This document shows, in pieces, positions 61,962-64,000 of a stretch of 64,000 nt of DNA. Below the pieces are notes generated by a model, which had not been told where the DNA came from, searched no databases, and saw only the letters and a list, made by a program, of their open reading frames with translations. The position numbers and the translations under genes are program-made. The number at the start of each line of letters is the position of its first letter. The stretch's first letter is position 1. This stretch comes from JAHBVL01 sp964461025 (GTDB taxonomy: Bacteria; Chloroflexota; Chloroflexia; Thermomicrobiales; UBA6265). Location of the stretch: the NCBI GenBank assembly GCA_964461025.1, contig CAYWSE010000011.1:1-64000 (forward strand), given 5' to 3'.

Positions 61962-62483
61962 CTATTTCTGCAGCGCTCTCTGTAGAAGTCCCGTGCTGTA
62001 GAACTCGTACGATGCCGCTTTGTCCGGCACATCGACGAGATGAACGGTGAAACGGCACGGCACGCCGTTGTCAGGCAGGTTGTCCGCGAAGAAGCCGCTA
62101 TATGCTTCCGCGTATGCCGTCCTCAACCGGTCCTGCTCGGCAGCGAAACCCGCAGGGTCGACGAGCGGATTCGGGCTCTTCGGTTGGCAGCCGAACGCGT
62201 GGACTTCGATGAAGTCGATATCGCTAAGCGAGCCGCAGATCTCCGCGTCCCGCAACCATTTCTCCCAGCACCGGAAGACGAGCGGGATTTCGCGGTGCGG
62301 GTCCATGGTGACCAGCTCGTCCAGCTCCAGCACCGACTTCGCTGAATAGCCGCCGGTCAGTCCGGCGAAGTAGATTTTCAGGTCTCCATCCGGCTGTTCT
62401 TCGGTGACGAGCGCAGAGAGCACGGGCCGGTCGCCGTGATAGTAATAGGTCAACTTGCCTCGTTTCTTCACATTGAACGACAT
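61962..62483 (-). CDS. Protein of unknown function
   Basis: I do not recognise this 173-residue protein. It is cytoplasmic by appearance, with mixed strands and helices, a KKRGKLTYYYHGDRPV start, a Trp-rich central helix (RCWEKWLRDAE), and a C-terminal strand FTVHLVDVPDKA. ATG at 62481-62483 with GGAGG four bases upstream; the frame extends 39 bp further. It is divergent from the metallophosphoesterase gene with about 120 bp between. Confidence 0.65.
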   Translation of the reverse strand: MSFNVKKRGKLTYYYHGDRPVLSALVTEEQPDGDLKIYFAGLTGGYSAKSVLELDELVTMDPHREIPLVFRCWEKWLRDAEICGSLSDIDFIEVHAFGCQPKSPNPLVDPAGFAAEQDRLRTAYAEAYSGFFADNLPDNGVPCRFTVHLVDVPDKAASYEFYSTGLLQRALQK

Positions 62484-62606
62484 TGGTCCTCCGTTCCTGA
62501 GAGGGATCGCTCCCCCTGACACATCCGCTGTCTATAGCATAGGATGCCGGGAAAGACGCGTGCGGCTCCCTGTTTGGAAGTACATGAAATCAGAAGGGTT
62601 GATCAA

Positions 62607-64000
62607 GTGGTTTTGACGCACGAAGGAAAGGCGATCTGGAATCTCGACCTCCTTGCGCCGGCAACGACGCAACTGCTTGTGGTCACCGATACTCACTTCA
62701 TCCTGCCAGATAATGCGCAGTCATCGGAGTGGAATGCTGTACGCGAATTTCCAACTCGCACGACGCGAGCGCTCCAGCTTGCCGCCGGCTTGCCTCGCGA
62801 CGCGGCAATTCACCTGGGCGACATCAGTCATGAGTATCCAGAAACCGGACGCGCCGAAATCGCTCAACAGGGCGCGCTCGATCAGTTCTCCTCGCTTGGA
62901 CTTGCGTTTCTCCAGGCTGCAGGAAACATGGACATTGGGGACAAACCCGACCCTACCAGCCCGGCGCAATGGGTCACGCCGGAAACGCTTAATGGCTGGC
63001 ATCAGCAATGTGGACGCTCATGGCATGGATTTGACGTCGGCCCCTTTCACGGTGTGGTGCTCAACACGCAAATCATGAATGGTCCCCTCCCCGAGGCCGA
63101 GGAGCAGCGAGTCTGGTTGGAACGCGAACTGGAATCGCATGCGGGTAAGCGGCTTCTCTTCTTTCTGCACATGCCGATCTTTTATGTCGATCGTCACGAG
63201 CAGTCTTTTGGCTTCTACAACAGTCTCGATGAACCGGCCCGCAGCTGGTTGCTTGGTCTGATCGAGCAGTACGGCGTCGAATACGTCTTCACCGGTCACA
63301 CGCACACTGTCCAGGTGAACCGCCATGGGAATGCAAGATTGTGGACCTGTCCCTCGACCGCGACTTCCCGGGCCGGACTGGCCGAGGCGTATGCCGTCGT
63401 CGGTCCCGACCGCGGCCGGGGAGACATCGATAAGCTCGGTTTCTTCCTTGTCCGCGACACAGATCACGGCATGAGCGTGCACCTGGTCCGCACCGGGAGG
63501 GGTACCCCGGCCCTCGATCGTTTCGATCCACGGTCGCTGGTGATGACCCGTACATCGCGAGACTTGCCAAATGGCCGGATCGGCATCAACCTGACGCACC
63601 CACTCGGGCATGCGAATCCTGGACCGGTGATCTGGCCGTCGATCGTGCGACAACCCGTGCGTGACGACTTCCGCCTGATGTCGGTGCTCGAATCAGGATG
63701 CCGATTTCTACGCGTTCCGGCATCCGATCTCCGGACGGCGGGCGAATCGGAGCGCCTGACGTTGCTGCGTGAGGAGTCGGTCCACATCGAACCGTATTGG
63801 CTCTGGAGCGAACGGGTCGATCTCGTAGCCGAAACGGCGCCGTTTGCAGGGGACGTCGACCTCGTCGAGGTGGTGCTGCCTGGCGCAACTCTGCCTGCTG
63901 AACCTCTCATTTCGCAGATCAGAACACTTCGCGACCGCGGGATGGAGGTCAAGCTGACGACGGCGCTCGTCGATGATGGGTCGTCCGGTCAGTACCACCA
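62607..64000 (+). CDS. Calcineurin-like metallophosphoesterase (partial at right edge)
   Basis: The reading frame from a GTG at 62607 (AAGGG eight bases upstream) stays open to the end of the window, over 464 codons. The phosphoesterase motifs are VVTDTHF near residue 28, HLGDISH, AAGNMDIGD, FLHMPIFY and FTGHTHTVQ, giving a full two-metal site. About 200 more residues follow after the metal site, of mostly strand character, so an additional C-terminal domain exists. Phosphodiester or nucleotide substrates are possible; the gene context gives no clue. Confidence 0.85.
   Translation, partial: MVLTHEGKAIWNLDLLAPATTQLLVVTDTHFILPDNAQSSEWNAVREFPTRTTRALQLAAGLPRDAAIHLGDISHEYPETGRAEIAQQGALDQFSSLGLAFLQAAGNMDIGDKPDPTSPAQWVTPETLNGWHQQCGRSWHGFDVGPFHGVVLNTQIMNGPLPEAEEQRVWLERELESHAGKRLLFFLHMPIFYVDRHEQSFGFYNSLDEPARSWLLGLIEQYGVEYVFTGHTHTVQVNRHGNARLWTCPSTATSRAGLAEAYAVVGPDRGRGDIDKLGFFLVRDTDHGMSVHLVRTGRGTPALDRFDPRSLVMTRTSRDLPNGRIGINLTHPLGHANPGPVIWPSIVRQPVRDDFRLMSVLESGCRFLRVPASDLRTAGESERLTLLREESVHIEPYWLWSERVDLVAETAPFAGDVDLVEVVLPGATLPAEPLISQIRTLRDRGMEVKLTTALVDDGSSGQYH

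Overview
The window is one scaffold piece (a 10-N gap lies at 28412-28421) of a GC-rich bacterial chromosome. Genes are tightly packed, often overlap by 4 bp (ATGA, GTGA or TTGA junctions), and frequently start with GTG or TTG. Gene content suggests Chloroflexota near the Thermomicrobia/Sphaerobacter group: three-component PurS/Q/L FGAM synthase, split glycine dehydrogenase (GcvPA), SulP, DUF4397, DUF1269 and DUF2252 proteins, and a large MalT-like LuxR regulator. That placement is inference, because no rRNA is present. I saw no mobile elements, phage genes or CRISPR arrays.

Region 1 (1-18 kb) is housekeeping. A partial glyA is divergent from galE. A long minus-strand operon, purB-purC-purS-purQ-purL-purF-gcvT-gcvH-gcvPA, joins purine synthesis to glycine cleavage, and der follows. 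Divergent from purB is a plus-strand run, glmS-tatD-rdgB-Mur ligase-like gene. It is preceded by an RNA with the conserved core of a glmS ribozyme, which would place amino-sugar synthesis under glucosamine-6-phosphate feedback.

Region 2 (18-29 kb) holds dnaE, a small XRE regulator, a FolD-like protein that lacks two catalytic residues, a CAT-anticodon tRNA directly before tilS, then hpt and ftsH, tRNA-Ala(CGC) and tRNA-Gly(CCC). A second tRNA-Gly 3' half follows the assembly gap.

Region 3 (29-43 kb) is the accessory core. It carries an arginine deiminase operon, arcA - membrane-anchored unknown - ArcD-like carrier - arcB - NhaC-type antiporter - P-type ATPase - arcC, all on the minus strand, followed by an MFS exporter and a secreted DUF4397 protein. 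A perfect 19-bp repeat lies upstream of arcA and again upstream of the MFS gene, suggesting a shared regulon. The P-type ATPase lacks most of the SERCA calcium ligands, so its ion is unknown. A plausible model is that ATP from carbamate kinase powers ion transport made by the same operon.

Region 4 (43-58 kb) looks like an envelope or general-stress island: secreted NTF2-like, SHOCT, two DUF6325-like and two DUF1269 proteins, a LURP-one-like protein, several tiny membrane proteins, DUF4397, a DUF2252 kinase-like protein and a SulP transporter. An oligopeptide-type binding protein without permeases sits divergent from a LuxR/MalT-type regulator.

Region 5 (57.8-64 kb) carries a peroxiredoxin with a DsbA-like protein, rpsD with a hairpin leader, a DrrAB-type ABC exporter, an unknown protein, and a calcineurin-like metallophosphoesterase that runs off the right edge.
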